DNA from: Onchocerca volvulus
Lineage: Eukaryota > Nematoda > Chromadorea > Rhabditida > Onchocercidae
Assembly: GCA_000499405.2 (NCBI GenBank)
Contig: HG738137.1
Coordinates: forward strand, 25,907,832 to 25,971,831
Reading direction: 5' to 3'
DNA length: 64,000 nucleotides
Shown here: piece after piece, positions 1-12,700 of the stretch
Layout of the letters: the number at the start of each line of letters is the position of its first letter
Numbering within the stretch: the stretch's first letter is position 1
Notes under the pieces: generated by a model
Databases searched by the model: none
What the model was told of the DNA's origin: nothing
Seen by the model: the letters and a program-made list of their open reading frames with translations, nothing else
Program-made: the position numbers and the translations under genes

Positions 1-1304
1 TATTTTATGACTAAACAGAAGCACTCCTGGATAGAAATAAATTGCATTTAAAATCATAGTATTTTTCAAGTGTATGCCATTTGACATGATAAATGCTTTT
101 ATAAAAAAAAAAAAAAATTTGAATAATAGAATTCAAAATTCAATTAGCAAAGACGAAAATGAAAGATGTGCTACTTTAAATCGACCGATATCATTCTAGC
201 AAGAAATGAGTGGAAAAGAAAGATATGCTATGTTTTCCAATTCTGCTCAGTTTGACTCGAATTCCATAAAATAATGAGTGAAAACAGAAAACTTGAAAGA
301 AATTTTTGAGGTTTTCTGCCGAATGTTCCCAATTTTACAGGAATCGTTAAGTGTTAAGTGTTGGCCGTATATCAACAAACTGAATAAAAAAATTTTGATC
401 TACGTATTTTTAACTACCAGAAAACAATAGGAATGTGATCAATGACTATATGCGTTTTCTTTGAGTCAAGATAATTGATCTTTTTTCCCGAAATTGTGAA
501 GATAATCAATGTGTATGCTTAGTTGCCAGAATTTCTCTTTGAATGCTACACTTAGCTTTTATCATTTCCGATTAGACTCAAACTCTTAAAAGATTATTCC
601 TTCGTATTTGCTTATTTTGAGAGAGAAATAGCACTTTGATAATGACAAATTAGGAAAAACAAAAATCATTTTTTCTAAAAATTAGGTCAAATTGAGGCAA
701 TGTGAATCAAATTAAAACAATGTTGAGGACAAAATATAAATAGGAGAGAATTGAATCAAAAATTTAATTAATTTGAATTTTCTACCAATATTATGAGTAA
801 AAATTTGCTTTCTTTCTCTCTCTTGCATTTTTCATTTCGAAAAAAGAGTTTTATAATCGATGTTCAGATCATTAAAATATAAACAAAAAAGTGTATAATT
901 CTCAACACCGAACATCATGACCCCTTACAGCATTCCGCAACATTCCGTGACCTAAAGCGTTTTCTCAAGTTTCATGTTAAAAATGAACTCTGCAACGGAG
1001 GTATAACGGAGGCATATTTTCAGCCCCTGCCTTCCCATTCTATTCTCAAATTATCAGTTTTTCATTTCATTCCCATACAATCTCCTTATTCTATTATATC
1101 TATTCTGCTTCTTCACTCAACCCTCAGATTCTTAATATCAAACTTTTCATTTCTCGCTATCGTTCGGGTAATATTGGTGACCAAATGAAGTAATTCAGCT
1201 TGCTTAATTTCATTTCTTTTGGCTCTAAATCATTCTACTAATTCACCAATCTCATAAAAAAAGAAAAGCAAAATATGGCTACAATTAATCATACAAAATC
1301 AAAC
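1..1304. other. Intronic sequence, probably intron 1 of the NPC1-like gene
   Basis: AT-rich with short homopolymers. I found no open exon on either strand with a matching NPC1 continuation (no LCC-type cysteine pair in the right frame). Because the exon at 1305-1554 ends in a good donor, this stretch should be intron. Confidence 0.5.
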
Positions 1305-1554
1305 CTTGAAACAGATGAGGGCATAGCGATGCTAACGTTTGCCGATGTTTTTCGACCGATATACGTAAAGGTGGTCCGTTATAGGGGCACGTTTGATGCA
1401 TAGCGCCACGATGTCCACATACACCACGCATAGAGCATTTCCTTGTCACTTTTGTGGTGGACAATAACACATCGATTCTGCCATGGCCCACGTCACCATG
1501 TAAAACTTGGAAATAAGCCGCAAAAACGAGTCCAATTGCAACCAATTGTCGCAT
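1305..1554 (-). CDS. NPC1/NCR-like sterol transporter, first coding exon only
   Basis: Partial gene. The ATG at 1554 opens a protein beginning MRQLVAIGLVFAAYFQVLHG, a typical signal peptide. This is followed by a cysteine-rich stretch with CSMRGVCGHRG, QTCPYNGPP and LCPHLFQG, which is the start of the NPC1 N-terminal (sterol-binding) domain, where the family has a C-x3-G-x-CG...C-Y-GPP...LCP pattern. The exon ends with a GT donor (CAAG|gtttga) in phase 1. No continuation exon is visible in 1-1304, so the intron exceeds 1.3 kb and the other roughly 1,200 residues (sterol-sensing domain, transmembrane helices) lie outside the window. By family, the product moves cholesterol out of late endosomes/lysosomes. 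In C. elegans the NCR proteins supply sterol for dafachronic acid hormones. Assignment rests on one short exon but the motif match is distinctive. Confidence 0.72.
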
Positions 1555-1749
1555 ATGTATGTAAATTTTGGAAATTATGCAAATTTTTCTTGTCAGCTCG
1601 AATTTAGGAAGTTCTCATAAACTTGTGGCGAAACTATAGAATCAAACAGAGTAATATAATTCAACACTGCGACATATCGCACAAATCTGAATGATATTTG
1701 AAGGAAAGAATAAATGAATTTTATGAAGAGAAATCAGAAATGAATGGCT

Positions 1750-1778
1750 CAATCACTCCGAACTGAGAGGAGTGATTG
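1750..1778. promoter_or_regulatory. Perfect 10-bp inverted repeat upstream of the NPC1-like start
   Basis: CAATCACTCC at 1750-1759 and GGAGTGATTG at 1769-1778 are exact reverse complements separated by a 9-base loop. It sits about 200 bp upstream of the NPC1-like ATG (1554, minus strand), a position expected for proximal promoter or 5' UTR. A role as a protein-binding site or RNA hairpin is inference. Confidence 0.35.
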
Positions 1779-3253
1779 CTTTCTTGATATTCCGAATTCG
1801 TGTAGCAAATGCGTGGAATAAAAGTAGCAGCAGTAAAATAAATAATATTCTTGACAAAACGATCGCTTAATTTTTGTCATATGCGACGACTTATTCCAGT
1901 ATGTTCGCTCCACATCACTTTTTAATATCGAATTCTATAGTACCACAAGAAAACTGCAAAAAATTCATCATATGCTTTTATCAGAGGAGAAAATGAAGAT
2001 GAAATCAGCGCTATCAATTGATTAAGGAGCGACTGGTCAACTTGATGAGATAACTAACTTATAAATTGAAATGATTTGACAAGATTTATAGGAATTCTGC
2101 ATCGGTACTGTCCTGCAGAAACAATGTGTGATTCTTTGATAAGCTCATTTTCAAAACAAATATATCATTCCAAAGCTATTCCGCCACAACCATCAATTTG
2201 TATACCTATACCTACGGAATTAGATTTGATCGCAGATATTATCAGTCACGTGATGCTAAAATTAGAAGACATATCATGGGAGAAAGCGAGAAGTGGAAAA
2301 ATCAGAATCAACCTGATAAGCAAAAGGGCAATCGAAGCTAGGTAACGGAGAAAATGCATATTTCTGCACAGCGTGAGTTTGCTCTACTTTTGTTATCTTT
2401 AGAAAGGAAGAAGCAACAGATCAGAGGAAAAGTAAAATCAACAAAATTTCGAGACATGAGATGAGAGGCACACAGAAAGCACTTCATTCATCTCACTGTG
2501 ATAATGCCGCCAAACTATGGCATTCTTCCAATTCATGTAACATCCGCAAAATGCTCATAAATTGGACTTTAGGAATGTTGGGAGTCATTAAAAAATGCTG
2601 AATTAGTTGCTAGCTATACTTCTTGCAAATATTTTGAGCAGCAATTCATTACAAACGATAACGATTAAATGCAATATGAGGAGAAAAATAAAAACAAGCT
2701 GTCAGCTGACAAAAGCAAGCTCAAATCCATATTTCAATCAAGAAAAGCATGGTGCAAAAGAGGAAGCGCAGAATGAATATTTTAGCTAGCAAATATGGAT
2801 GAGAATTCTTTTTTCAAAACCAAATAAAATTTCCACATATCCAAGCAGTCAATAGCAATTATCGACCAAACCAGTCGACAATTGATGCAGCAAAAAGTTA
2901 CCAAAGTTCCATTTATTTCTACTCAAATTAGCACTTCTGCATGTCAGCGTCAATGGATGGATTGAAAATGTGTGTTGTGAATCATTTCATTTTTTTCCTT
3001 TCGCCCAGCCGTAACACTTTTGTTGATCTTTCTGATGAAACATTCATAGAGAGTGCTAAAAAAAAAAAAAAGATGACAATACCCTGAAAGGAATCGACAA
3101 GGTAAATACTGAATCGAATGATGATCAATCGCAATTTCATCTCTTCTTGTCAATTTGAATAAATTTATGTATAAATTGAAAATCATCTGAAAAATTACAT
3201 TTTTTTTTTTTGCAAAAATGCTCTCGTCACTACATGTAGCTGATGAGGGAAGT

Positions 3254-3262
3254 GAAAGAGAA

Positions 3263-3302
<40 letters not shown>
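3254..3302. repeat. GA/AG dinucleotide microsatellite
   Basis: About 49 bp of almost pure GA repeats with a few AAAG interruptions, in intergenic DNA. Confidence 0.9.
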
Positions 3303-4909
3303 TTAGGTTTTCATATTAATTTACTTATGTCAACATATTAATAATTAGAAATGTTTGATCAAAAGGAAAAGATATCTTTCTGAGAGTAAGCAAGAGAAAG
3401 AAAAAAAAAAACGGACAATAGTGAAAAGATTTAAATTTATTCTTCTGATTCATAGAAATAAAGTCAGTTACTGTTGACGTCATTATTATTATATTCACAT
3501 TATCACTACCTATCAGTGATATTATTATTAAAAGTGAACCCAAATTCACTCAAATGCGATGACCGATGGGTGCACCTTTAGAAAGGCATCGCTTCTTGAA
3601 AGAGATGAAAGGAAGGAGATGATAACGGATGATTGTCAATTAATTGATGATGAGGTGACACGAAGGACAGTATCTATCTATCCAACTATCATCCATCTTC
3701 TCAGATTGAATGATCGGTGAGAACTATTAAAACGAAATAGGCAAAATTATCGAAGAGGGCGCTGAAGAAGTATAAGCTCTGAGTAATTAATCCAACTCTA
3801 GGCCTTTTTGCAAATGTACCAACCTTTGACAGGCCTTAACTTTCAATGTGTCTGTAGCGATAATGCTAACGACAGCCTCGGAAGTCGTTGGTATTACGAC
3901 GATGAAAGACATTGAGCAGTGAGTGCAACGCAACGCATAAATACATTCGCACGGATAGTTCGCATTTCTTACATTTAAAAGAAAGGAAGTGAGAGGAAAG
4001 TCCGAAGCACTGGGCTCTTTATGTGCAATGTGTTGTGCTCTCCAAATAAGTCCAGCTAACTTAAAATGTGCTAGGCTACACGTTCATGGCCAAGCATCTC
4101 TGTAACCCCTCTCATTCTCCTCCATCTTCTAAGCTAAGCCTAAATCCCATACCTCTGATTGTGGTATCTGTTTGTCTGTCTATCTATGTATGTGTGTGCA
4201 TATGTTTGTTTGCATATTTTGATGTGTTCCCAATGAGACTTATAGACGTGCATGTCTGCACGTTCGTCTGCAGTAATGCAAGAAGGCATTGTATCGTCCA
4301 ATGTGAGCGTCTGATGCGCGATGATGATTGTCATGACTCATTCTGGCTCAACAACACCTTGGCTCAACAATCCTCTGGCTCGCAAGACTTGTCATCCCTG
4401 GTCAGCCTAGCAACGCCCAACATCTCTTCCTCACCCAACTTCTTTTTAATCTCTAGCTTACCTCAGTATTCCTCTATTCAAATATATTTTTTTCTGCTTC
4501 TCTTAATCCAAGCTCAAACATAAATCTGCTAATTAACCGGATTCTGATCAACTTCCTAATCAATCTCGATATTTCTAACTGAAGTAAAACTTCGATTTCT
4601 CCTTCGCTGCTTATTCGGTCAAACTATTCATTAATTTCAATTGTCACTGAATGTTCAAACAAACAATTTCCCAAATTCCCGGTAATAAGCAGAAAAAATG
4701 GAGATTAAAATTCTCAGCTTATTGGCCATTTCACATTACAGTGTCTAGTACTGGGCTTTCCAGGTCAGAACGAAGGTTAGGATAGATAGCAGAAGAAATG
4801 AACGGAAAAATGGTATGTTCTTGTGGCTCTCTCTCTCTCTCTCACGAATGGTTGAATACAGTTTTGTAGTAATTAGGTTCTCCAGATGCCAACCGATTTA
4901 TTATTACTT

Positions 4910-5032
4910 GCAAGTTAAGTCAAAGTGCACGTTTCCGACTTATTATCACTTGGATTCATTTGAGTGCCGAGTTATTCACGTCCGGAATGAAGCCAAAGTG
5001 CACGTGCAAGTTAAGTCAAAGTGCACGTTTTT
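4910..5032. repeat. 27-bp direct repeat with three CAAAGTGCACG motifs
   Basis: The segment starting GCAAGTTAAGTCAAAGTGCA occurs at 4910 and again at 5006 (offset 96 bp). A third copy of the core CAAAGTGCACG lies between them, so the core occurs at 4921, 4994 and 5017, all on +. The region is non-coding. The half-site AGTGCA within the core resembles nuclear hormone receptor (DAF-12 type) half-sites, which is an inference only. Confidence 0.6.
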
Positions 5033-5706
5033 CCGAATTCAGGAAATGTCGCATTCCATACTTGCATGCTTCTTCTTCTCTGAAGATTCAAGCTTTCTTG
5101 AAAAGAAATACTACGAACTTATGACGAAACTTGAGCAGTTATTCCGATGATTTGGAAGCAGTCTTTATCAAGGAACTATATTTTAGAGGAAATGTTTTGA
5201 TTGATGTTTAAAAGTTCTGATCAATCAATCATTACCAATCTTTTGGTAATCTTTGCCTAATTCGTTTAATACAATGTCACTTCGTTACGTGACCATTCAT
5301 CAGATTCTTCTGAAAACTACCAATTTCTCCAGATTTCTATTGAATAATATCACCGAGAATTTCTCATTAAAAATGCGCATTCTCATGGAATACTGGTTAA
5401 GTTACGTATGCATTAAGTGATTTTACGGGATTCAAACTCTTACAATTTACTTTAATAGTCAAGATTTTTTCGTTTTCACCTCTCGAACCGATCTAAGTCA
5501 ATTTCTCATTCGTTCAATTTCATGGGCATACTTCGAAAGAATTTTTAAATTTGAATGAAATGTCCAATGGAATGGATCAATTGCACAGTCAGGATGATGT
5601 CTTCTTTTTCTTATTTCCCGCTTTCCCGCTTTCCCGCATTTTCCCACCAAATTCCACTCCTTTATTTTTCTCCGATCTTTGCGCTCCTTTTCGTATTCAC
5701 AAACCT

Positions 5707-5726
5707 CCATCCATCCATCCATCCAT
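5707..5726. repeat. CCAT tetranucleotide tract
   Basis: Five consecutive CCAT units in intergenic DNA. Confidence 0.85.
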
Positions 5727-6767
5727 CATCGACAACACATTTTCAGCCATAGCATTTGATCGGAGAATTATTATCAGAAAAAAAAAAAAAGGTCACTGAT
5801 ATCCTCTGCATCTTTGTCCTAGATTTATCTGTCGAAATCAACAAAGTTCGAAGTAGGGTATATGGGAAGAGAAAAGAGAATAAAGTGAGATGTAAATTAG
5901 AATTTGAATAAAGAGCAAAAGACTCTTCTTCCCTTTGATATGTGTAGTGGAAGGAGATAAGAACTACTCATAGCGAACAACATCGATGAACGATTGACGA
6001 TCAAAGTGACAAGTGGTGTGTGATGTCATGAAGTTCGTTTCAATAGAAGGAACTTTGTTTACTCCAATTTTAAAATTCCTCTTATTTCAATTCCCTATTC
6101 GTCCGATCGATTTCCAATCTTCAAATGGATCAGTTCATTTTTTTTTTTTTGAAAGAATTTTCAAAAATTCAAATGCAATGAGCAATAGAATTTTGAGAAG
6201 ATATGAGAGCATAACCCATCAAATATTATTTGTTTATTCTCAATTTATATATAAATATATTGACTTTTATGAACAAAATTTCAAAAAAATCGAAAAGAAT
6301 TTTACACTATCGTATTGATTGATAATGATGATTTTGTTAAGAGAAAGTTATGTTTAAATGATACTGACAGTATTTTTGTTCGAAATACTTAATATGATGG
6401 CAATGTAGCTTAACAAAATTTCAAAGTTCATCTTTTATCAACTGAAATTTGCTTGTTTCTCCGATAATCAATCTAAAAGGTACAAAAAATGATTGAATAA
6501 GTTTGCATAATTTAGTTGGGAATGTAGTGTACTTTTTATGATTTTCAAAATCTCAGAACAATTCCATTTATACGACGCATTGGAAATATTCCAAAGTTGA
6601 AAATGATGAAATTTTTCGATTGTTGGAAATTCAATTTGATGCCGAAACGGGTAAATCATACTTTTCTCTTCTTAATTACTTACCTAAACTTCGAAATATT
6701 TAAAGATTATTTTCTGCAAAATTATAAGTACCATTTTTCTTAATTTCTGATTTAGGACATAGATTGA

Positions 6768-9700
6768 TCAGCAATTCAAAATACAGCGCTTCTTTAGAGT
6801 ATCGGCCACTGCAGCCAATTTGTCATATCGTGTCTTGCTATCCTTTGAAAAGCCTTTTGATCCAAACAATAGTTTTAGACTAAATTCTGTACTCAGAAAA
6901 TTATCCCTATGAGGTATCTTTCCATTGCATAAGTTCGAACTATCAGAACCAAGTTGGATAGCTCGTTTTATCCAACGCCGACCTTCTTGAAGCCATTTCC
7001 ACAGATTATCTGAAACAGATTATTTCACTTGACTTGTAAATGCTAAGTGCCTTTATAATTTTTTAATTATTTGCCGTATACATCTCACACCACATACATG
7101 CAAACTTATTGACCCATAATAGGAAAAAGGATTTTGAAATAGCAATATGTCTCGCGTCAATCTTAAAATATCTGGCTAGTATCATTTTGCTTCATGAAAT
7201 TCCAGCGACATCTCAAACAAGGTCGTTTGAATGAAATGATATATTCAACAGGGATAGGATGAAACATATAAATTGATAGAAGAAATGCCGCGTAATTTCA
7301 GAAAAACTTGCCCACATCTGTTGCCCATATTGTGCCGTTGTCCATATCATCAAGGGAAGAGAGGTTATTTGATAGAATGTTGAGGAGTGGTTGCATAAAT
7401 GGTATGATGATTTCGGGATAGTTAAGCGGTAATGGTTCACATCGATGCAACTTGCAAGCCACGGATTCAAGCTCCTGCTTCAATGTCCGTGAATATTCTT
7501 TCACAGGAATAGTAGATTTTACCTGCAGCACTTACTGATTCTATGCATCGAGAGCTTCGTTTTAGCATATTAATACAATTTTTATTTAGTGGACCAATTT
7601 TTCGTATGATAATTGGAATCCTAAATATGTTGAAATATGTCTTAGATGAAGTTTAAAATGTAACTTTCACTTGAAATAATAGTGACATGCATTGATTATA
7701 ATTTTGCGAATTACATTTACATGCGGTCGCATGCGATTCATCGGTGAGACCCCATGAAAGGCGCTGGTTGATATAGACAGTAGGACGGTGGCCATGAAAG
7801 TTGGAAATCGCTAAGGAGTGTGTAACAACCCATTTGCCAAATCAACTAGTCTTGAAAATGGATGGCGCTTGAGTGGAAGACTTATTCTCAACCGTAGGTA
7901 GGAATAGATTTTACCTGCAGCGCTTACTGATTCTATTTTATTATGTTTCAAGTCAGGAAAGAAGGGTAAAAATTGAAAAAGCCAAGAATGAAGCCTTCTT
8001 TAGTGTTTCTATTTCAACTGTCCGAAAAGGCATTTGAAGTACGGATTGCTTAGGAATTAAAGGAAACAGTATCTATTCTGAGATAGGCTTGGCTTATGAC
8101 TTCTCGTTTGTAATGCTTTTGGACGAAATATCTCGGAGAGTGCAGGCTCTAATGATTGTTTTGGTCATTTCACGCAAGTTATCTAATTAGTTGCCGGAAG
8201 AATTAAACAGCAAATTCATCACGTCAGCGGTAATATATGCTTGTAGCGTAGTGCAGTCAGCAAAAAAAAAGTGGTAATTTGATGAAATTTCGGGAAAAAC
8301 TTTTCACTTCCTTGATTAGTAGAACTTCTATTCTGCAATGATGGAATCCTTCTGTCTTCTTCTATTAGGGATATTTTGCATTGGCTAGGAAATACTCAGA
8401 TTAAAATTTGTAAAGTGGAGAAGCTTCTGAGTTAAACGAATTTGAAATTTAACTTTGAACATATCAAAAACTTACGAAATCTGAACATAATGCATCGAAA
8501 AGCGTAAGGAAGGAAAATGCATTCCCATATTGATAAAATAAGGCATGAGCAATTTGCGCCCAAGCACCATATATGGCGCAACGTTCATTATCTTGGGCCT
8601 GATGCAATATTGACAAAATACATAAATAATGCAACGAACGATTTCTGGAAGTGTGAAGATTTTTGAGAAAGAAATTTTACCTATCGATTTGTGGACTGCA
8701 GAAAATCTCTAGAATTATAGACATTCTCATAACAGTACTAGTCATAATCAGAACCATAAATGATTCATTTACAGATTCCAGCCTGGTTTGTGGCTGAATT
8801 GCTATATAGCGATATAAAATGAATATGGTACTAAAATAGTAAATATAACGAAGGTACTAGGAATCAAACAGCCTTAGTGATTTGTTCGGTCAATTATGGG
8901 CCATACTATGTAGGATATTCAAATTATTCACCTTTCCAACAGATCATTTCGCACATTTTGTCCATGTGGCAATAAAATAAGTGACAAGCCATTTAATTGT
9001 TGGAATTTTGCTGTGTCCTATAAAAAAGCCAATTGTTTGTCGAGTATTTGCAAGTGAAGACATTAACACCATTCAAGCCAAGCCAAACATGATCTAACAT
9101 AGGCCTTCAAGAAATGACCATTGTTTTTTGCGCTTATCTTAACAATTAGACTAAGAGATTGAATTTTCTTGATAAATGCTACTTGAAATATTTTCAACGA
9201 AATTTATTTTGAATGAAATTTCATATTTTTTCACTTACCTTGAAGGATACTTGCAAGTTTCTTCCAAATCTCAGTAATCGATAATCTTCAGCAGTTATGA
9301 GCTCAGCGCAACTTTCCGGTTTTTTCGTTAATAGCAGCTGTCTGAAAAATCCGGCCTTGCAACTACATTTACAAAAAAGTTGAATAATTGAAAACTAAAA
9401 AACCCAGGCCGAATTAGAGACGATGATCTAAATTGCCATCGCATTTTAAATTGAAAAAGTCTGAAATTTATAATATCCTCCATGTTTTCATAGATGTTGA
9501 AGGAAATTTATAATGTTCTGATGCCAAGTCGGTAACAGTAACACAATATCAGAAAGATGAACATAAAAACGTAGCCTTAATATTAAGAATAGATAAATGG
9601 ATGAAATCAAACGATGAAGTGAAAAAACAATGTTGAAGTATCGCATTATTGATTGAAAAAGACCGGATGCTTCTTAAAACTTCGATAGGCGTCCTGAAAT

Positions 9701-12700
9701 GACTGACCTGAATCTTTCTAATAACTGCTTTGATTGTGGCTTATTATTAGGTTCAATAAACGGTGATCGATAGTTATGCAAATCAATAGCGCTGCTTATG
9801 GAGGTGATAGTGCGTGTCCTTGGCTGATCGTAATCGGAATTGTCAACCACACAGCCACTGTCTCGAATGGGAAGTGGTGCTTTTCGTTTTGGAAGTGCTG
9901 GGAATGAATCGCTTCGTGGAATCCGCCAATGGAGTTTACTAACATCAAGGCAAGATACAGACGTGGTTGGAGGTGAAGTGACGCTTGAGGTTGTCAGATT
10001 TTCGCTGCGTACTGAATTTAGAGAGATCAGTGATAAATTGCGATTCTGTAGTTGATCTAAATTCGACATTGAAGCATTCAGAATTTCATTCTTTCCCATG
10101 TTTGAAGGCTCTTCTTGAACGATCAACGCTGCAGTCGTCGCCTTTTCCATAGCATCATAATCTATTTCGGAGTACTAAAACTTGAGAATATTTGTAAAGT
10201 TAAGATTAAAATTTAAAAATTCTCTGAAAGTCTAACTTATTTCCTGAATTTAAAATTTCAATTTAAGGTAGAAAAGATTCTTTCTTTTCGAAACTATTAT
10301 TCTAAGATGAAATATTTCTGTAGTTTACCTCATCCTGATCTTCTTCAACAGGTGATGGAAATGGTTTTGGCAAGGGGCGATTGAGTAAATCAGATAAGGG
10401 AAGATGTGGTTTTTTGCTAGATGGGACCGATAAAGTAGATGATAATGGTTGAGCTGCTTTTAATTGCAACTGTTTTCGTGTTTCATTTAAAAGAATCTTT
10501 TGCGTCAACGATCGCTTTTGATCTGAAATATCTTTGTCGAGCGCTTCAAATTGCTCATCTTAGTTAATTGAGAAACTGTGTTGCCAAAGTAAAAATACCA
10601 GAATTTCAATAAACTTGTTAATTTTCCTTGGCTTTGCCGAAATTTCAAGAAATACTTGAAAATTTTTGAACCGATAGTATCAGAATGATGTTGGAGAATT
10701 TTCAACAAAAAAACTATAGTTAAAAAGTTGAACATAAGATGACTGATTACATGCAAAGTTGGCTTGAAGTTTCAGATGAATTTCATTTTGATTTATTTGG
10801 AGCAGAAATTTGCCTACCAAATTAATGTATTAACAAAGCTTACCAAATTTAGACATTTGTGGTCGGAGAATTTTCATGTAATTTTGATCAATCTCAAGTT
10901 GTGACTCAAAATTATGAGTTGTGAAAATTGTCGTGTTGGGTACAGGATTCTTTATAATACAACCACTAATTCGAGTGATTGGCTTGTTATGTGTCCGATA
11001 AAATGTTATCAAATCTGATACATTTTCGAATTGTTCTTCTTCGAACTGCAAGAAAATTATTTTGGAAAAAAACTATCGATTGGTTAAAAGAAAGTCAGCA
11101 TTTTATTCTTCCATGGCTTCAAAAATTATTATTGCTAGAAGTCTGTTTTATATTGGATTGTTCTTTCTTCACACGCAACCATTTGTTAAAACTTTTCCTC
11201 CAGCAACTGCCATGCAAATGCTCCCGAAATATTGACATTGGTGAAAAAAAGTGTTGATCCATGAATATCACTGACTAACTTATGGTGATTGTTAAGAGCG
11301 ACGACGCATGAGAAAGTTGCGACAGGTGAAGGAGCATATCTCATTTACAGTAATTAGTTCTATAAAATTAAAATTAGCTCAAACATAAGGTGGGAAGGTA
11401 CGAAAAAAAGTTTGCAAAATGTTTGCACACAATAGCTCCAATGAATTAACAACAACTAATGCTTCCTATAATTCGCTTATTTGGGGTTAGATTTAATCTG
11501 AATAATATCGACTGATCAATTTTCTGACAACACTTTCATTCCTTTCGAAGATCAGATGGATGGTTTTTAGTACAAGCGAATTATTTCCGATGCATTAGAA
11601 AAATTTACAAAGCTGAAAAAATACATATAATGGCAATGTTCCTTCAATGCTTTCTTTTCGGTATACAGAAATGAATTGATATTCTCCATTTTAATTTTAT
11701 ATTCGAAAGGATAAAAAACGACTTATAAATTCTACTGCATTTTGTTCACAACAACAAAAAAGCCACATCCAAAAATTAACTCAAAATTCTGAAAAGTTTA
11801 TGCAAACCTGAAAAAAAAATCCAGTTGAGCTGAAAGGCGATGGATCTTTGTTAATTTGAAAATGTACGGCATGTCCGTTCCAAAATACTGTCAATACAAA
11901 ATCACCTTTGAATGAAATGCTGTCACGAACCTGTAGTAAAATCAAATAAAACTTGAGGAAAAAATTTAGGAAAACTGTCCTTAGGGGAATCTTTCACAGA
12001 ATTGGTACCAATAAATCAAAAATAGCAGTACGAAGAACCCAAAACATATCATGTCATCGTAGCATTCAATGACTCCAGCAGTTCAGTAAATAGTCATCAA
12101 CTTTTTGTCTTTTTAACAACGTGTCCAAAATTTAACTAAATTTTAAAGGAAGAATCATCGTTGATGATGGGTAGCGATTCACTTTTGTGCAAGATAAAAA
12201 TGAATTTTTGCGAATTATTGAAAATTAATTGAATTTTTTATGAAATATAATACATATTAACAAATTAATAATTTGAAATCAAAATTCAAATCAAAATCCG
12301 AAATTTTTTTTTTTTGAATGCTCTGAATTGTTTCGCTGATTTTTTTTTTTTTTGCAAAGACTTTTGCTCAATCAAAATAAAGGGAGTTGAAAGTATTAGG
12401 ATTAGGATCTAAGAATAATTTACGGTCAATGCGGTGTACTTGATCACTTTGTCAAAGGTCATTCTGATGGCATTTCTCTTATATATTCAGGCTCTTTCTT
12501 AAAATCGATATATCCTCCTTCTTCATCTTTCTTAATAACAGATATTTATACTAAAGTCAATACATATCATTAATTAGTGTAATTAGTGTATATGGAAAAT
12601 GGCAGTGCCCTCATTGAATACTAATTACAGTTTTAAAGGGATAGATTAGATCTCTTTTAAAGCTTACTAAGAAATCTCCTTCGGATTGAACAAGACATTC

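Larger units (their letters stand above)
1555..6767. other. Intergenic region upstream of the NPC1-like gene
   Basis: No convincing gene on either strand. The region lies between the 3' end of the BCAR3-like gene and the start of the NPC1-like gene, both on the minus strand, so the promoter of the latter should be here. It contains a perfect 10-bp hairpin (1750-1778), a GA microsatellite (3254-3302), a CT tract near 4831, a 27-bp direct repeat carrying CAAAGTGCACG motifs (4910-5032) and a CCAT tetranucleotide tract (5707-5726). The longest ORF (4068-4523, +) has low-complexity codons and no recognisable domain. Confidence 0.55.

Noticed and set aside
4068..4523. 151-codon plus frame, longest in the left intergenic region
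   Set aside because: Low-complexity, no motif, no splice support, overlapped by another frame on the minus strand.
5551..5799. Overlapping 60-80 codon frames on both strands
   Set aside because: Driven by CCAT repeats and pyrimidine tracts.
8590..8734. Longer version of the small BCAR3-like exon ending at GATAG|gtaaaa
   Set aside because: That donor gives the wrong phase for the next exon; ACT|gttatg at 8734 keeps phase and the family's spacing.
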